Source: Lysobacterales bacterium (GTDB lineage Bacteria > Pseudomonadota > Gammaproteobacteria > Xanthomonadales > Rhodanobacteraceae). From it: a DNA stretch of 64,000 bases. Each line of letters opens with the position of its first letter. Positions within the stretch are counted from its first letter, which is position 1. The stretch covers positions 744,001-808,000 of the forward strand of contig JADJHN010000001.1 of the NCBI GenBank assembly GCA_016707485.1. Reading direction: 5' to 3'. The position numbers and the translations under genes are program-made. Shown one piece after another: positions 44,937 to 56,004 of the stretch. The notes beneath the pieces were generated by a model. That model was not told the DNA's origin and searched no databases. It saw only the letters and a program-made list of their open reading frames with translations.

Positions 44937-46263
44937 GCCGACGCACCTTCGCTGGCGAACTCCTCGACCTGCTCGGGCAGGCGTTCGAGCAGCAAGGCAT
45001 CGACGTGTTCGCGCAAGGCCGTGTTCTCGATCGAATCAAAGGCAATGCGGCAGAACGCAAGGGTCAGCAGGGAACGCGCCTGCTGTGCGGAGAGTCCACG
45101 CGACCGCAGGTAAAACAAGGCTTGCTCATCAAGCTGGCCGACCGTCGCTCCATGCGCGGCCTTGACCTCGTCGGCGTAAATCTCGAGCACGGGCTGGCTG
45201 TCGATCTCGGCCTGTGCGGAAAGCAGCAGGTTCTTGTTGCTGAGCTGGGCATCACTGCCATCGGCGCCCGGGTTGACCGTGATGGCACCATGGAACACGC
45301 CGCGCGAACGCTGATCGGCAACGCCGCGCCACCCTATGTCGCAGGCTGTGTCGCGCGCCGCATGGCGGACGTCCAGGCGGGTATCGGCATGCTGTCGGCC
45401 GCGCAAGGCAAACACCCCTCGCGAGACAAAGCGCGAACGATCGCCCGCCAGGGTCACTGCCAAATCATGACGCAGCCATGCCGCACCGGCCTCGATCGAA
45501 CGCATCTCCAGTTGCGCATCGGCTTCGAGCAACGCTTCGCTGCGTCGATAGAGGCTCGCCGATTCGCTGGAGTTCTGCACTTGCAGCAGGTCGAGCCGAC
45601 CACCGGCGGCAACGACAATCTGCGTCAGCAGGTTGCCGAAATGGGCCTGGCCCGCTTCGCCGACATGATGTTCGACCACGCGCAAGGCTGCGCCTTCGCC
45701 AACCTCGATGATGCCGCGCAAATGCCAGGCCAGTTCGGTCGAGGCCGCCGCGCCAATCAGAACCAGGTGCACGAGCGGCAGATCGCGGCGCCCGGCGGCA
45801 ACGCGGATGACCGGGCCATCGCCGGCAAGCGCGGTGTTCAGGCGCGCGAAGACATCCGCGGCATCGTCGAACGAGCGTGACAAGGGACCTCGCAGGGAAT
45901 CCGCATCGCTTTCGAGCACCTGCGAGAGCGTGCGCAATTGCAGCCCGTCAATCGGCTCGATATGCGAAAGATCGGCGCGGAACGCGCCATTTACGAAGAC
46001 CAGGCGCGGGCCGTCGACACCGGGCAAGGCCAGCAGGCCGGCATCGATCGATCGCGCCGTGGCATCGCTGTCGCCGCGCTGATAGGGACGCTGGGAAAGG
46101 GCGCGCAGGCTGGTGTATTTCCACGCTTCGCTGCGCGCAACCGGCATGCCGTCGCGGGCCAGTTGCGCCAATGCGTTGGCACGCACCCGCCCCAGCCAGC
46201 CAGCCTGGCCGCCGGCCAGCGCCGCACCATCGGCAATCAGAGGTTCGAGAAAACCTGCGGCCA

Positions 46264-46264
<1 letters not shown>
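44933..46264 (-). CDS. sufD: Fe-S cluster assembly protein SufD
   Basis: A 443-aa scaffold subunit of the SufBC2D complex. The N-terminus carries 'RSEAWKYTSLRAL' and the beta-helix core ends with 'ATVGQLDEQALFYLRSRGLS', containing the conserved His region 'KAAHGATVGQ'. ATG 46264 shares one base with the sufC stop (TGATG). The C-terminal helix bundle is complete. Confidence 0.97.
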
Positions 46265-47025
<761 letters not shown>

Positions 47026-47039
47026 GCTCATTCCAGCCA

Positions 47040-47555
47040 TTATTCAACCCGATTGTTTGCCAGCGCATCCAGAAGCGCGGCCCGAATTTCCACAGCGCGT
47101 TCCGGCGCAATGGCCTCGGCGTCCGCAAAATCCTTGAGTCGTCCACTCGCCAGCTTGTTCCGTACGAGGGCCTCCTTGCCAAGACAATGCACCGATATCT
47201 CTCCGAGCTCACCCAAAACGCTCGTATTCCAGGCTTCAGCAAACTCCAGACCCGAAGCGAAGTTGAGCAGATCAACTCGATACGGCGCGCGCCCCAACTG
47301 CACCATTGTCTTGTCCTGGGTCCATTCCTGCACCGAAGGCGCGAGGTCGTGGAAGCCGAAAGTCGTCAGCACGTCGCCAACCCTGCGAGCATTCTCTTCC
47401 GTAGGCGCCAACCAAAGATCCAGATCCTTCGTGTAGCGCTCATGCCCGTGAGCAGCCAACGCATAAGCCCCAACGACGAGAAAATCGATACCTTCAGAAT
47501 TTAACAACGTGAGCAACTCGCTCCAGTCGCGGGGGATTTTCTTCGCTCCAGCCAT
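47040..47555 (-). CDS. MNT-type nucleotidyltransferase (DUF6036-like) inside the suf operon
   Basis: A 171-aa minimal nucleotidyltransferase: 'FLVVGAYALAAHGHERYTKDLDLWLA' places the Gly-rich turn and the metal-binding DxD (DLDLW) at about residues 27-50, as in AbiEii/DUF6036-type proteins. Relatives act as toxins or antitoxins that add nucleotides or AMP; the role here is unknown. The start has GAGG ten bases upstream. It lies between sufB and sufC, overlaps the preceding small ORF by 62 bases, and its stretch is richer in A and T than the flanking suf genes, which suggests acquisition. Confidence 0.85.
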   Translation of the reverse strand: MAGAKKIPRDWSELLTLLNSEGIDFLVVGAYALAAHGHERYTKDLDLWLAPTEENARRVGDVLTTFGFHDLAPSVQEWTQDKTMVQLGRAPYRVDLLNFASGLEFAEAWNTSVLGELGEISVHCLGKEALVRNKLASGRLKDFADAEAIAPERAVEIRAALLDALANNRVE

Positions 47556-47714
47556 TGTGTTGCGCCCTCAATTGATCCAGTGCTGCAAACCCGGAAGTCA
47601 CATCGCTTCCTCGACGTGGAGGGTGCGATTGCAGTGCATCCTTACCCACAATCAACTCGACGACACCGCCGAACGGGGGCGCATGCTGCAAGGCCTCGAT
47701 AGCCTGCGGTTCGT

Positions 47715-47718
<4 letters not shown>
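47494..47718 (-). CDS. Small protein paired with the nucleotidyltransferase (74 aa)
   Basis: I do not recognise this 74-aa protein (begins MNEPQAIEALQHAPPFGGV; middle 'SHPPRRGSDVTSGFAALDQL'). Its ATG overlaps the sufB stop as ATGA, so it is translated by coupling to sufB, and its end overlaps the nucleotidyltransferase start by 62 bases. A small protein in front of a nucleotidyltransferase resembles a toxin-antitoxin layout (inference). The last third may be dictated by the overlap and could be non-functional. Confidence 0.55.
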
Positions 47719-49213
<1,495 letters not shown>

Positions 49214-49217
<4 letters not shown>

Positions 49218-49660
49218 GAAATGGCCACCCGCAACGGGATGCCCGGCGTGCGCCTTGGCGGCGTTGCCAGCATGTCGGCCAGGGTCACGCCTTGCAGCGC
49301 GGTGCGGATGGCCTCGCTGATGCGCAGCCAGTTCACGCGCACGCCGCAATGCGCCTCGTGGTCGCAGAGACCGCTCTCGGTACAGCATTCGGTCATGCCG
49401 ATTGGCCCCTCCATGGCGGTCACGATATCGGCGACGGTGATCGCCTCCGGCGCGCGCGCCAGGCGATAGCCGCCGTTGACGCCACGCCAGGAATCAACCA
49501 GCCCGGCGCCGGCCAGCAGCTTGAGCACCTTGCTCACGGTTGGCGTCTCCAGGCGCGCCTGTTCGGCGAGGAGCTGGGCACTCAGAACCTCGTCGCCGGA
49601 TACCGCCAGGCAGGTCATGACCACGGTGGCGTAGTCGGTCAATTTGCTGACTCTCAACAT
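49214..49660 (-). CDS. Rrf2-family SUF operon regulator (Fe-S sensing)
   Basis: A 148-aa winged-helix regulator of the IscR/Rrf2 type seen at the head of suf operons in Xanthomonadales. The DNA-binding part is residues 1-75 ('LETPTVSKVLKLLAGAGLV', 'RGVNGGYRLARAP'). Three cysteines with IscR spacing (Cys93-x5-Cys99-x5-Cys105) can hold an Fe-S cluster, so it should sense cluster status and control suf. ATG 49660 has GGAG six bases upstream, and a palindromic operator overlies its promoter; the longer frame to 49711 would cross that operator. Confidence 0.93.
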
Positions 49661-49680
49661 ACGAACTCCAATAAGGACCG

Positions 49681-49711
49681 AAATAGTACTATTTATCGAT
49701 GGCCGACTCAA
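49681..49711 (-). promoter_or_regulatory. suf promoter with palindromic operator
   Basis: Minus strand: -35 TTGAGT (49711-49706), 17-base spacer, -10 TACTAT (49688-49683). The perfect 14-base palindrome AAATAGTACTATTT (49681-49694) covers the -10, so a bound dimer would block the polymerase. The regulator encoded 20 bases away is the obvious ligand. Confidence 0.75.
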
Positions 49712-49805
49712 CGCCCGCCATGCCGCAAGCGGTGCCTTGGCCGCGGCGGATCGAAGCAGGCGACATTCGCTTACACTGCCGAGGCCTGCAGATCCGGGAT
49801 TCCCT

Positions 49806-50852
49806 GTGCAAGAACCAGCCCACGTGCGTCGCCTTGACTGGCTGGCGCAAATCCTCGGCGAAACGCCGACGCGCGTTTCGCGCGCCTCCGAGGATGCAAG
49901 TTTCCGCAGTTACTGGCGGGTCGAAACGACCGCCAGGACACTCATCCTCATGGACGCGCCGCCAGCCAGGGAGGATCTCGGCGGCTGGCTCGACATCAAT
50001 GCGCGACTGCGCGCGGCCGGGCTGCATGCACCGGAGGTCCTCGCCGTCGACCCGGCCCAGGGCCTGCTGCTGATGGAGGACCTCGGCACGCGCACCTATC
50101 TGCCGGAGCTCACGCAAGCCAGCGCCGATGCCTTGTACGCCGATGCGCTCGACGCCTTGTTGCGCATGCAGACCACGGTCGATGTCGCCGGCTTGCCCGC
50201 CTACGATCGTGAGCGCCTGATCGGCGAGATGGAACTGCTGCCCGAATGGTTCCTCAAGCGTCACCTGGGGTGCACGATTTCCTGCGAGGAGCGGGACATC
50301 ATGGAGGCGGCCTTCACCTTCCTCGTGCACGCCGCCGACGAGCAACCACGCGCCTTCGTGCATCGCGATTTCCACAGCCGCAACCTGATGATCGTCGAGC
50401 ACGTGGCTGCTGCCGCGGAATCGGCCCTGCTGGCCAATCCCGGCATCATCGATTTCCAGGATGCGGTGGTCGGTCCGGTCACTTACGACCTCGTGTCCCT
50501 GCTGCGCGACTGCTACATCGAATGGGATGCGGAACGCGTCGCGGGTTGGGTCGAGAGCTATCGCCTGCGCCTGCAATCAAGCCATCTGCTTGGCCCGGAA
50601 GTCAGCGCCGCAAGGTTTTCGCGCTGGTTCGATCTGATGGGCCTGCAGCGCCACATCAAGGTGCTCGGCATCTTCTGCCGGCTCTGGTATCGCGACGGCA
50701 AACGCCAGTATCTCGACGACCTGCCCCTGTGCTGGCGCTACGCGATCACGGTCGCCCGGCGTTACCCGGAACTGCAAGCCTTCGCCGCCCTGCTCGAAGG
50801 CGCACTTGGCGAGCGCGACATGCGCGTGCCACGCGAGCTGCCACCTGCGTGA
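49806..50852 (+). CDS. amgK: N-acetylmuramate/N-acetylglucosamine anomeric kinase
   Basis: A 348-aa aminoglycoside-phosphotransferase-fold kinase: N-lobe with 'SFRSYWRVETTARTLILMDAPP', catalytic loop FVHRDFHSRNLM, metal-binding IIDFQDAVVGPVTYDL. With MurU next to it, this is AmgK, which phosphorylates recycled MurNAc at the anomeric position on the route that bypasses de novo UDP-MurNAc synthesis and fosfomycin's target. The start is GTG 49806; the long frame to 49644 would overlap the suf regulator. It overlaps murU by four bases (GTGA). Confidence 0.92.
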   Translation: MQEPAHVRRLDWLAQILGETPTRVSRASEDASFRSYWRVETTARTLILMDAPPAREDLGGWLDINARLRAAGLHAPEVLAVDPAQGLLLMEDLGTRTYLPELTQASADALYADALDALLRMQTTVDVAGLPAYDRERLIGEMELLPEWFLKRHLGCTISCEERDIMEAAFTFLVHAADEQPRAFVHRDFHSRNLMIVEHVAAAAESALLANPGIIDFQDAVVGPVTYDLVSLLRDCYIEWDAERVAGWVESYRLRLQSSHLLGPEVSAARFSRWFDLMGLQRHIKVLGIFCRLWYRDGKRQYLDDLPLCWRYAITVARRYPELQAFAALLEGALGERDMRVPRELPPA

Positions 50853-51562
50853 AACTCGAGCGCGCGATGATTTTTGCAGCCGGCCGCGGCGAGCGCATGC
50901 GGCCGCTGACCGATGCCACGGCGAAGCCCTTGCTGGAAGTCGGCGGCAAGCGCCTGATCGAATGGCACCTGCAGAAACTGGGCGCTGCCGGGATCAGCCG
51001 CGTGGTCATCAACACCTCCTGGCGCGCCGGCCAGTTTCCGGCGGCACTTGGCGATGGCAGTCGCTGGAATCTCGAGATCGACTACATCGACGAAGGACCG
51101 GTCGCGCTGGAAACCGGCGGCGGCATGCTCAATGCGCTCGATCGACTTGGCGACAAACCGTTCCTGCTGGTCAACGGCGACATCTGGATCGACATGGATT
51201 TCGCGCATCTGGCGCACGCTCCCGACAGCCTCGCCCACCTCGTCATGGTGGCCAATCCGGCACATGTCGCGCACGGCGATTTCGCCCTGGAAGCGGACGG
51301 CCATCTGATCGACAGTGGTCCCGCGCGACTGACTTATTCCGGTGTCGGCGTGTATCGCGCGGCGTTGTTCGACGAGTGGCGCACGGCCCTGCACGGACAC
51401 GCCGGGGCAGCCGAAACACCGGCGCGATTCCCCCTCGCCCCCCTGCTGCGCGCGGCCATGCGCCGGCATCAGGTCAGCGGCGAATTCTTCGCCGGCGACT
51501 GGGTCGATGTCGGCACACCGCAACGGCTCGCCGAGTTGGACCGGCGCCTGCGCAATCGCTGA
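50849..51562 (+). CDS. murU: N-acetylmuramate-1-phosphate uridylyltransferase
   Basis: A 237-aa nucleotidyltransferase with the G-x-G-x-R motif in MIFAAGRGERMRPLT, the 'TAKPLLEVGGKRLIEWHL' lysine region and the metal-binding aspartate in VNGDIWID. It turns MurNAc-1-P into UDP-MurNAc, the step after AmgK. The start is GTG 50849 in the GTGA overlap with amgK; ATG 50867, after six codons, is also possible. The gene converges on hda with 10 bases between. Confidence 0.93.
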   Translation: MKLERAMIFAAGRGERMRPLTDATAKPLLEVGGKRLIEWHLQKLGAAGISRVVINTSWRAGQFPAALGDGSRWNLEIDYIDEGPVALETGGGMLNALDRLGDKPFLLVNGDIWIDMDFAHLAHAPDSLAHLVMVANPAHVAHGDFALEADGHLIDSGPARLTYSGVGVYRAALFDEWRTALHGHAGAAETPARFPLAPLLRAAMRRHQVSGEFFAGDWVDVGTPQRLAELDRRLRNR

Positions 51563-51572
51563 AACGGCGTGT

Positions 51573-52274
51573 TCAACTCGTCGCTGGCGGAAACAGCTGA
51601 CGCAGGAACGGCACGGTGACGCGCCGTTGCGCGGCGAGCGCGGCCTGATCGATGCGATCAAGCAGGCCGACCAGGGTGCCGAGATCGCGCGCACGCCGCG
51701 TGAACAGCCAGTCGAGCACGGCGTCATCCAGCTCAAGCCCGCGCGCACTGGCCAGATCACGGACGATGCGACGGCGCATCGCCTCATCGAGCGGGCGGAT
51801 CTGCCACTGCGTGCATGCAGACAGCCGCGAGACGAGATCCGGCAGTTGCAGTGCCAGTGCCGTCGGCGGATCGCTGGCCGCAAAGACCAGGGTCGTGCCC
51901 TCGGCGCGGCAGCGGTTGTGCAGATCGAACAGCGCATGCTCGGCGGATGCATCGCCGACCAGCACATCGAGATTGTCGATCGCCAGCACATCACTGCCGG
52001 CAAAACGCCGGATCGTGTCACCCGCCGCTTCGCCCAGCCGTGACAGATCGAGGTACTGGGCGCTGCGTCCGGCGGCGGTCGCTTCGGCACACACCGCGAT
52101 CAGCAGATGACTCTTGCCGCTGCCGCGCGCGCCGGCGAGGAACACGCGATCGACACCCGCGCCATGTGCCGCTTCGCGCAGGATGTCGATCCCGGGCGCA
52201 TTGGCTCCGGCGACAAACGAGGCAAAGCGCTGGTGCGCCGGCCAGCGCAGGGCCAGCGGAATCTGTGCGCTCAT
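51573..52274 (-). CDS. hda: DnaA regulatory inactivator Hda
   Basis: A 233-aa DnaA-like AAA+ protein that, with the sliding clamp, stimulates hydrolysis of DnaA-ATP after initiation. The clamp-binding motif QIPLAL is at residues 4-9, Walker A is AGARGSGKSHLL and Walker B VLAIDNLDVL; there is no DnaA domain IV. The stop-start overlap with perM is four bases (ATGA), as commonly seen in this order. Confidence 0.95.
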   Translation of the reverse strand: MSAQIPLALRWPAHQRFASFVAGANAPGIDILREAAHGAGVDRVFLAGARGSGKSHLLIAVCAEATAAGRSAQYLDLSRLGEAAGDTIRRFAGSDVLAIDNLDVLVGDASAEHALFDLHNRCRAEGTTLVFAASDPPTALALQLPDLVSRLSACTQWQIRPLDEAMRRRIVRDLASARGLELDDAVLDWLFTRRARDLGTLVGLLDRIDQAALAAQRRVTVPFLRQLFPPATS

Positions 52275-53446
52275 GGCCTGACGCTGGAATCCGTGTCGGC
52301 TGCAGGTGCGCTCGCGACGATGATCACCACGTCCTCACGCGATGGATTGTCGGCATCATCGACGCCGACAATGAGCGATTCGGCCTCGGTTTCCTGATAC
52401 ATCTCGCTTTGCGTGTAGCGCTCATAGGCATAACGCAACAGGACCATGATCACGGCGGCGATCGGCAAGGCCAGCAGGACGCCGACAAAGCCGAACAATT
52501 CGCCACCGGCAAGTATCGCGAACATCACCGCCACCGGATGCAGGCCGATCTTGTCGCCGACAAGCTTGGGCACCAGCACATAGCCTTCGAGCAACTGGCC
52601 GACAACAAAAACGATCAGCACGAGGACGACGTGGTAGACGTCCTGGTACTGCGCCACTGCGGCGATCACGCCCATGCCGACGCCGACAATCGCGCCCAGG
52701 TACGGCACGAAGCTGATCACACCCGCGATCATGCCGATCAAAGGGCCGACACTGATGCCGACCGACCACAGGCCGATGCCGTAAAAGGTGCCGAGGATGA
52801 TCATCACGCTGAGCTGGCCGCGCAGGAAACCGCCGAGGGTTTCATCCGATTCACGGGTCAGGCGCGTCACCACCGGCTCGATCGAGCGCGGCACCAGCGC
52901 ATGAATGCGTTCGACGACGATGTTCCAGTCGCGCAACAGATAAAACGCGGCAACCGGAATGATGACCAGGTTGAGCGCCCAGGCAATGATCGCGAAACCG
53001 GATTTGGAAACCTTGGCCAGCACCGTGGTGGCGAATCCACCCGCTTCCTTCCAGTGGCCCTTCAACATCTCGACCACGCCCTGGCTTTCGAACATGCCGA
53101 GGCTGATGCCGAAATGCTGCTCGACCCATGGCGTCGCGACATCCCGCGCCCAGTCGGTCCAGCTCGGCAGCTGGTCGATGAAGCGGGTGACCTGCTTGTC
53201 CATGAACGGAATCAGCACGAGCACGATGCCAACCAGCACCAGGGTCAGGACGAGAAAGACCAGGCTGACCCCGATCGAACGACTGACGCCGCGGCGCTCG
53301 AGCTTTTCGACCACAGGGTTGAACAGATAGGCGAACAGGCCGGCAATGATGAACGGCGCCAGCACCGGTCCGATCAGGTACAGCACCCCACCCACCAGGG
53401 CAACCAGGATCAACCATTTGAGGCGGATATCGAGACTAGCGGCCAT
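52271..53446 (-). CDS. perM: AI-2E family transporter / PerM-like permease
   Basis: A 391-aa integral membrane protein of the UPF0118/AI-2E exporter family with about eight hydrophobic helices: two at the N-terminus (about 9-45), one at 55-80, one near 155-175, and four or more from 220 to 350. 'FLRGQLSVMIILGTFYGIGL' and 'GYVLVPKLVGDKIGLHP' are family signatures. The charged C-terminal tail (about 350-391) is predicted soluble. The role is not settled for this subgroup. It overlaps the phosphatidyltransferase gene by 11 bases. Confidence 0.92.
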   Translation of the reverse strand: MAASLDIRLKWLILVALVGGVLYLIGPVLAPFIIAGLFAYLFNPVVEKLERRGVSRSIGVSLVFLVLTLVLVGIVLVLIPFMDKQVTRFIDQLPSWTDWARDVATPWVEQHFGISLGMFESQGVVEMLKGHWKEAGGFATTVLAKVSKSGFAIIAWALNLVIIPVAAFYLLRDWNIVVERIHALVPRSIEPVVTRLTRESDETLGGFLRGQLSVMIILGTFYGIGLWSVGISVGPLIGMIAGVISFVPYLGAIVGVGMGVIAAVAQYQDVYHVVLVLIVFVVGQLLEGYVLVPKLVGDKIGLHPVAVMFAILAGGELFGFVGVLLALPIAAVIMVLLRYAYERYTQSEMYQETEAESLIVGVDDADNPSREDVVIIVASAPAADTDSSVRP

Positions 53447-54014
53447 GCGAGGATTCCTTCAGGCGCCGGCGATTGGCGAATTCCCGGCGCGCACGCCGCG
53501 ACCAGACGAGGACATAGTTTAGCCCGCTGGCCACCGTCAACAGCGCGGTCGCGACAAGCAGCACGCCCTGTCCAGGCCATTGCGGAGGCCAGGCCTGGCG
53601 CAGCAGCTCGGCAAGCACGAAAACAATCTGCACGACCGTGGTCAGCTTCGACAGGCGCGTCGGCTGCGCGTCGAACGGGCCAATCAGGTTGTGATAGGCG
53701 ATCGCCCCGCAGACGATCACCAGGTCGCGACCGATGACCAGCGCGAACAGCCACAACGGCACCGCGCCAATTGTCGCCAAGGCGCTGAACGCGGCAAGCA
53801 GCAGGAGCTTGTCGGCAAGCGGATCGAGCAGTCCGCCAAGGCGTGATTGCCAGTTGAAATGCTTCGCCAGCCAGCCATCAAGGGCATCGCTGGCACCAGC
53901 CAATGCGGCCAGCATCAGAGCGCTGCCGAAATCTCCACGCGAGATGAGCCAGAACACGGGCCAGACCAGGGCGATGCGCAGGGCCGTGATCAGGTTGGGC
54001 AGGTGACGCCACAT
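53436..54014 (-). CDS. CDP-alcohol phosphatidyltransferase (PgsA-like)
   Basis: A 192-aa membrane enzyme with four to five helices. The catalytic motif fits D-x2-D-G-x2-A-[RK]-x8-G-x3-D-x3-D (SDALDGWLAKHFNWQSRLGG then LLDPLADK), with Lys in place of the usual Arg. It probably makes phosphatidylglycerophosphate or cardiolipin, but family members differ in acceptor. ATG 54014 (MWRHLPNLITALR) is preferred over GTG 54020; neither has a strong ribosome site. Confidence 0.88.
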   Translation of the reverse strand: MWRHLPNLITALRIALVWPVFWLISRGDFGSALMLAALAGASDALDGWLAKHFNWQSRLGGLLDPLADKLLLLAAFSALATIGAVPLWLFALVIGRDLVIVCGAIAYHNLIGPFDAQPTRLSKLTTVVQIVFVLAELLRQAWPPQWPGQGVLLVATALLTVASGLNYVLVWSRRARREFANRRRLKESSHGR

Positions 54015-54023
54015 CGACACAAG

Positions 54024-54779
54024 TCAGGGACTCAAGGCGAGGGTCGCATCGATGCCTTGCACGGGCGGGCTGGCGCTGTTCACCTGCAACACCATGTCCG
54101 TGCCGACCAGGCCCAGCCAGCGGCTGAAATCACCGGCAAGGACGAGGTGCACGAGGATGCCGTCGCCACGCGCCTCGACCGGCCAGGACCGGCGCACCTG
54201 CGCCTGGCGCGTCAGGTAACCGAGCGCCCGCGCATAGTCGGCGGCGGAGTGGATGCCGCTCAGCCAGATCCGCTTCTCGACCGGCGTGGCGTCGATGGCG
54301 ACGCTCGCCCCGCCGCCGGCGAAACCCGCCCCGGCCAGCATGCGATCGACCGCGTCGCTGTCGAACTCGGCAACCAGCACGAGCCGGGAAACTGACGCGC
54401 CGGCATCATCGGTGACGTTGTCGCGCCGGTAGCGGTACTGCAGGACCAGCTTGTCGGCGCCCGCCACCGCATTGGCGACTTCGCTGCGCGCAAGGATGCC
54501 GGGATCACCGCTGAGTCGCATCACGACCTCGGCAAGCGCTGTTTTCAAGGCCCCTGCGCGCGCGGCTTCCGACTGGTTGGCGACCGGTGCCTCGCCGCTG
54601 TAGGTGGTCGGGGCGGCGACCGCCGCGGTCGCGAGCAAGCCCGCAGCCAGCCACAGCAGCATGATCGGCAGCCAGCGGCAGCCGCTTCCGCCCTTGCCGG
54701 CCTCGGCGTTCCGCGGTTCCCGGGCACGGCACGGGAATCGCTTCGCACAAGTTGCAACGTCGATGTCGGAGGCACGCAT
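54024..54779 (-). CDS. DUF2066 protein
   Basis: A protein of about 251 aa with a hydrophobic signal-like segment (MLLWLAAGLLATAAVAA) and a DUF2066 body ('AALKTALAEVVMRLSGD'-type opening and 'QYRYRR' strand). The function is unknown. The start is uncertain: ATG 54779 gives a long basic N-region before the signal, while ATG 54662 gives 212 aa starting at the signal itself; neither has a clear ribosome site. It heads the operon that runs into the phosphatidyltransferase, perM and hda, and is divergent from purM. Confidence 0.75.
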   Translation of the reverse strand: MRASDIDVATCAKRFPCRAREPRNAEAGKGGSGCRWLPIMLLWLAAGLLATAAVAAPTTYSGEAPVANQSEAARAGALKTALAEVVMRLSGDPGILARSEVANAVAGADKLVLQYRYRRDNVTDDAGASVSRLVLVAEFDSDAVDRMLAGAGFAGGGASVAIDATPVEKRIWLSGIHSAADYARALGYLTRQAQVRRSWPVEARGDGILVHLVLAGDFSRWLGLVGTDMVLQVNSASPPVQGIDATLALSP

Positions 54780-54912
54780 GAGGGGAGTCCCTGACCCGGC
54801 AAGAATTTCGACAAGTCTGCCGGACGGCGCCTGCCTCGTCCATCGAGGGCCTGCGCGGCTGCCGCACCGGGGCACCTCCCTTGGTCCCTGCGCGGGCCTT
54901 CGCTGCGGTTGC

Positions 54913-54921
54913 TGGTAAGAT
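54913..54921 (+). promoter_or_regulatory. Extended -10 promoter for purM
   Basis: TGGTAAGAT is an extended -10 (TGn before TAAGAT). Transcription would start near 54928, 22 bases before the purM ATG. No -35 match is seen, as is normal with an extended -10. Confidence 0.45.
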
Positions 54922-54949
54922 GCGCGCCCCCGCGTATCCGGCTCTGCCC

Positions 54950-55987
54950 ATGTCGAACGAGAACGAGGCCCTTACCTACCGCGCCGCCGGTGTCGATATC
55001 GATGCCGGCAATGCCGTCGTCGAGCGCATCAAGCCGCTGGTTGCGCGCACTTTCCGCAAGGAAGTGATGTCGGGTCTTGGCGGCTTTGGTGGCCTGTTCG
55101 ACCTCGGTGGCCGCTATCGCGAACCGGTGCTGGTGTCGGGCACCGACGGCGTCGGCACCAAGCTCAAGCTTGCGCAGACACTCGATCGCCACGCCACGAT
55201 CGGCATCGACCTGGTCGGCATGTGTGTCAACGACGTCCTCGTGCAGGGTGCCGAGCCATTGTTTTTCCTCGATTATTTCGCCACCGGCCAACTCGATGTC
55301 GAAACCACGGTGGCCGTGGTCGGCGGCATCGCCAAGGGCTGCGAGCTGGCCGGCTGTGCCCTGATCGGTGGCGAGACCGCCGAGATGCCGAGCATGTATC
55401 CGCCCGGCGAGTATGACTTGGCCGGCTTCTGCGTCGGCGCGGTTGAAAAACTCGCCCTGATCGATGGCAGCCGCATCAATGCCGGCGACGCGATCATCGG
55501 CATCGCCGCTTCCGGCGCGCACTCGAACGGCTACTCGCTGATCCGCCGCATCGTCGAGCGCGCCGGCAACCCGTTCGATCTCGACCTTGGCGGGATCAGC
55601 CTCGCCGATGCGCTGATGATGCCGACCACGATCTATGTCAAACCGATCCTCAAGCTGCTCCAGCAGTTGCCGATCAACGGCATGGCGCACATTACCGGCG
55701 GCGGCCTGCGCGAGAACATCATCCGCGTCGTCCCCGCGCACCTGGGCATCGAACTCGACAGCAGCGCGTGGAAGGCACCCGTCGTCTTCGACTGGCTGCA
55801 ACGTGAAGGCAAGGTGGCCCAGGATGAAATGTGGCGGACCTTCAACTGCGGCATCGGCTACACCCTGATCGTCTCGCGCGAGCACGCCGGTGCGACCCTC
55901 GATGCCCTTGAAACCCTTGGCTTGCAGGCATGGACGATCGGTGCCATCGAAGCGGCACGCGGCGATGAGCGCGTGCATATCCGTTGA
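54950..55987 (+). CDS. purM: Phosphoribosylformylglycinamidine cyclo-ligase
   Basis: A 345-aa ATP-dependent AIR synthetase of purine synthesis. Conserved parts are 'YRAAGVDIDAGNAVVERIKP', 'VSGTDGVGTKLKLA', 'MCVNDVLVQGAEPLFFLDY' and 'GGETAEMPSMY'. ATG 54950 is the family-typical start. purN follows with overlapping or nearly adjacent codons, so the two are an operon. Confidence 0.98.
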   Translation: MSNENEALTYRAAGVDIDAGNAVVERIKPLVARTFRKEVMSGLGGFGGLFDLGGRYREPVLVSGTDGVGTKLKLAQTLDRHATIGIDLVGMCVNDVLVQGAEPLFFLDYFATGQLDVETTVAVVGGIAKGCELAGCALIGGETAEMPSMYPPGEYDLAGFCVGAVEKLALIDGSRINAGDAIIGIAASGAHSNGYSLIRRIVERAGNPFDLDLGGISLADALMMPTTIYVKPILKLLQQLPINGMAHITGGGLRENIIRVVPAHLGIELDSSAWKAPVVFDWLQREGKVAQDEMWRTFNCGIGYTLIVSREHAGATLDALETLGLQAWTIGAIEAARGDERVHIR

Positions 55988-56004
55988 ACGATCCGGACAA
56001 GGCC

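Noticed and set aside
43074..45113. 679-codon open frame on the plus strand
   Set aside because: Antisense across the GNAT gene and sufS; no motifs.
51815..53737. 640-codon open frame on the plus strand
   Set aside because: Antisense across hda, perM and the phosphatidyltransferase; low-complexity His/Asp/Gln product.
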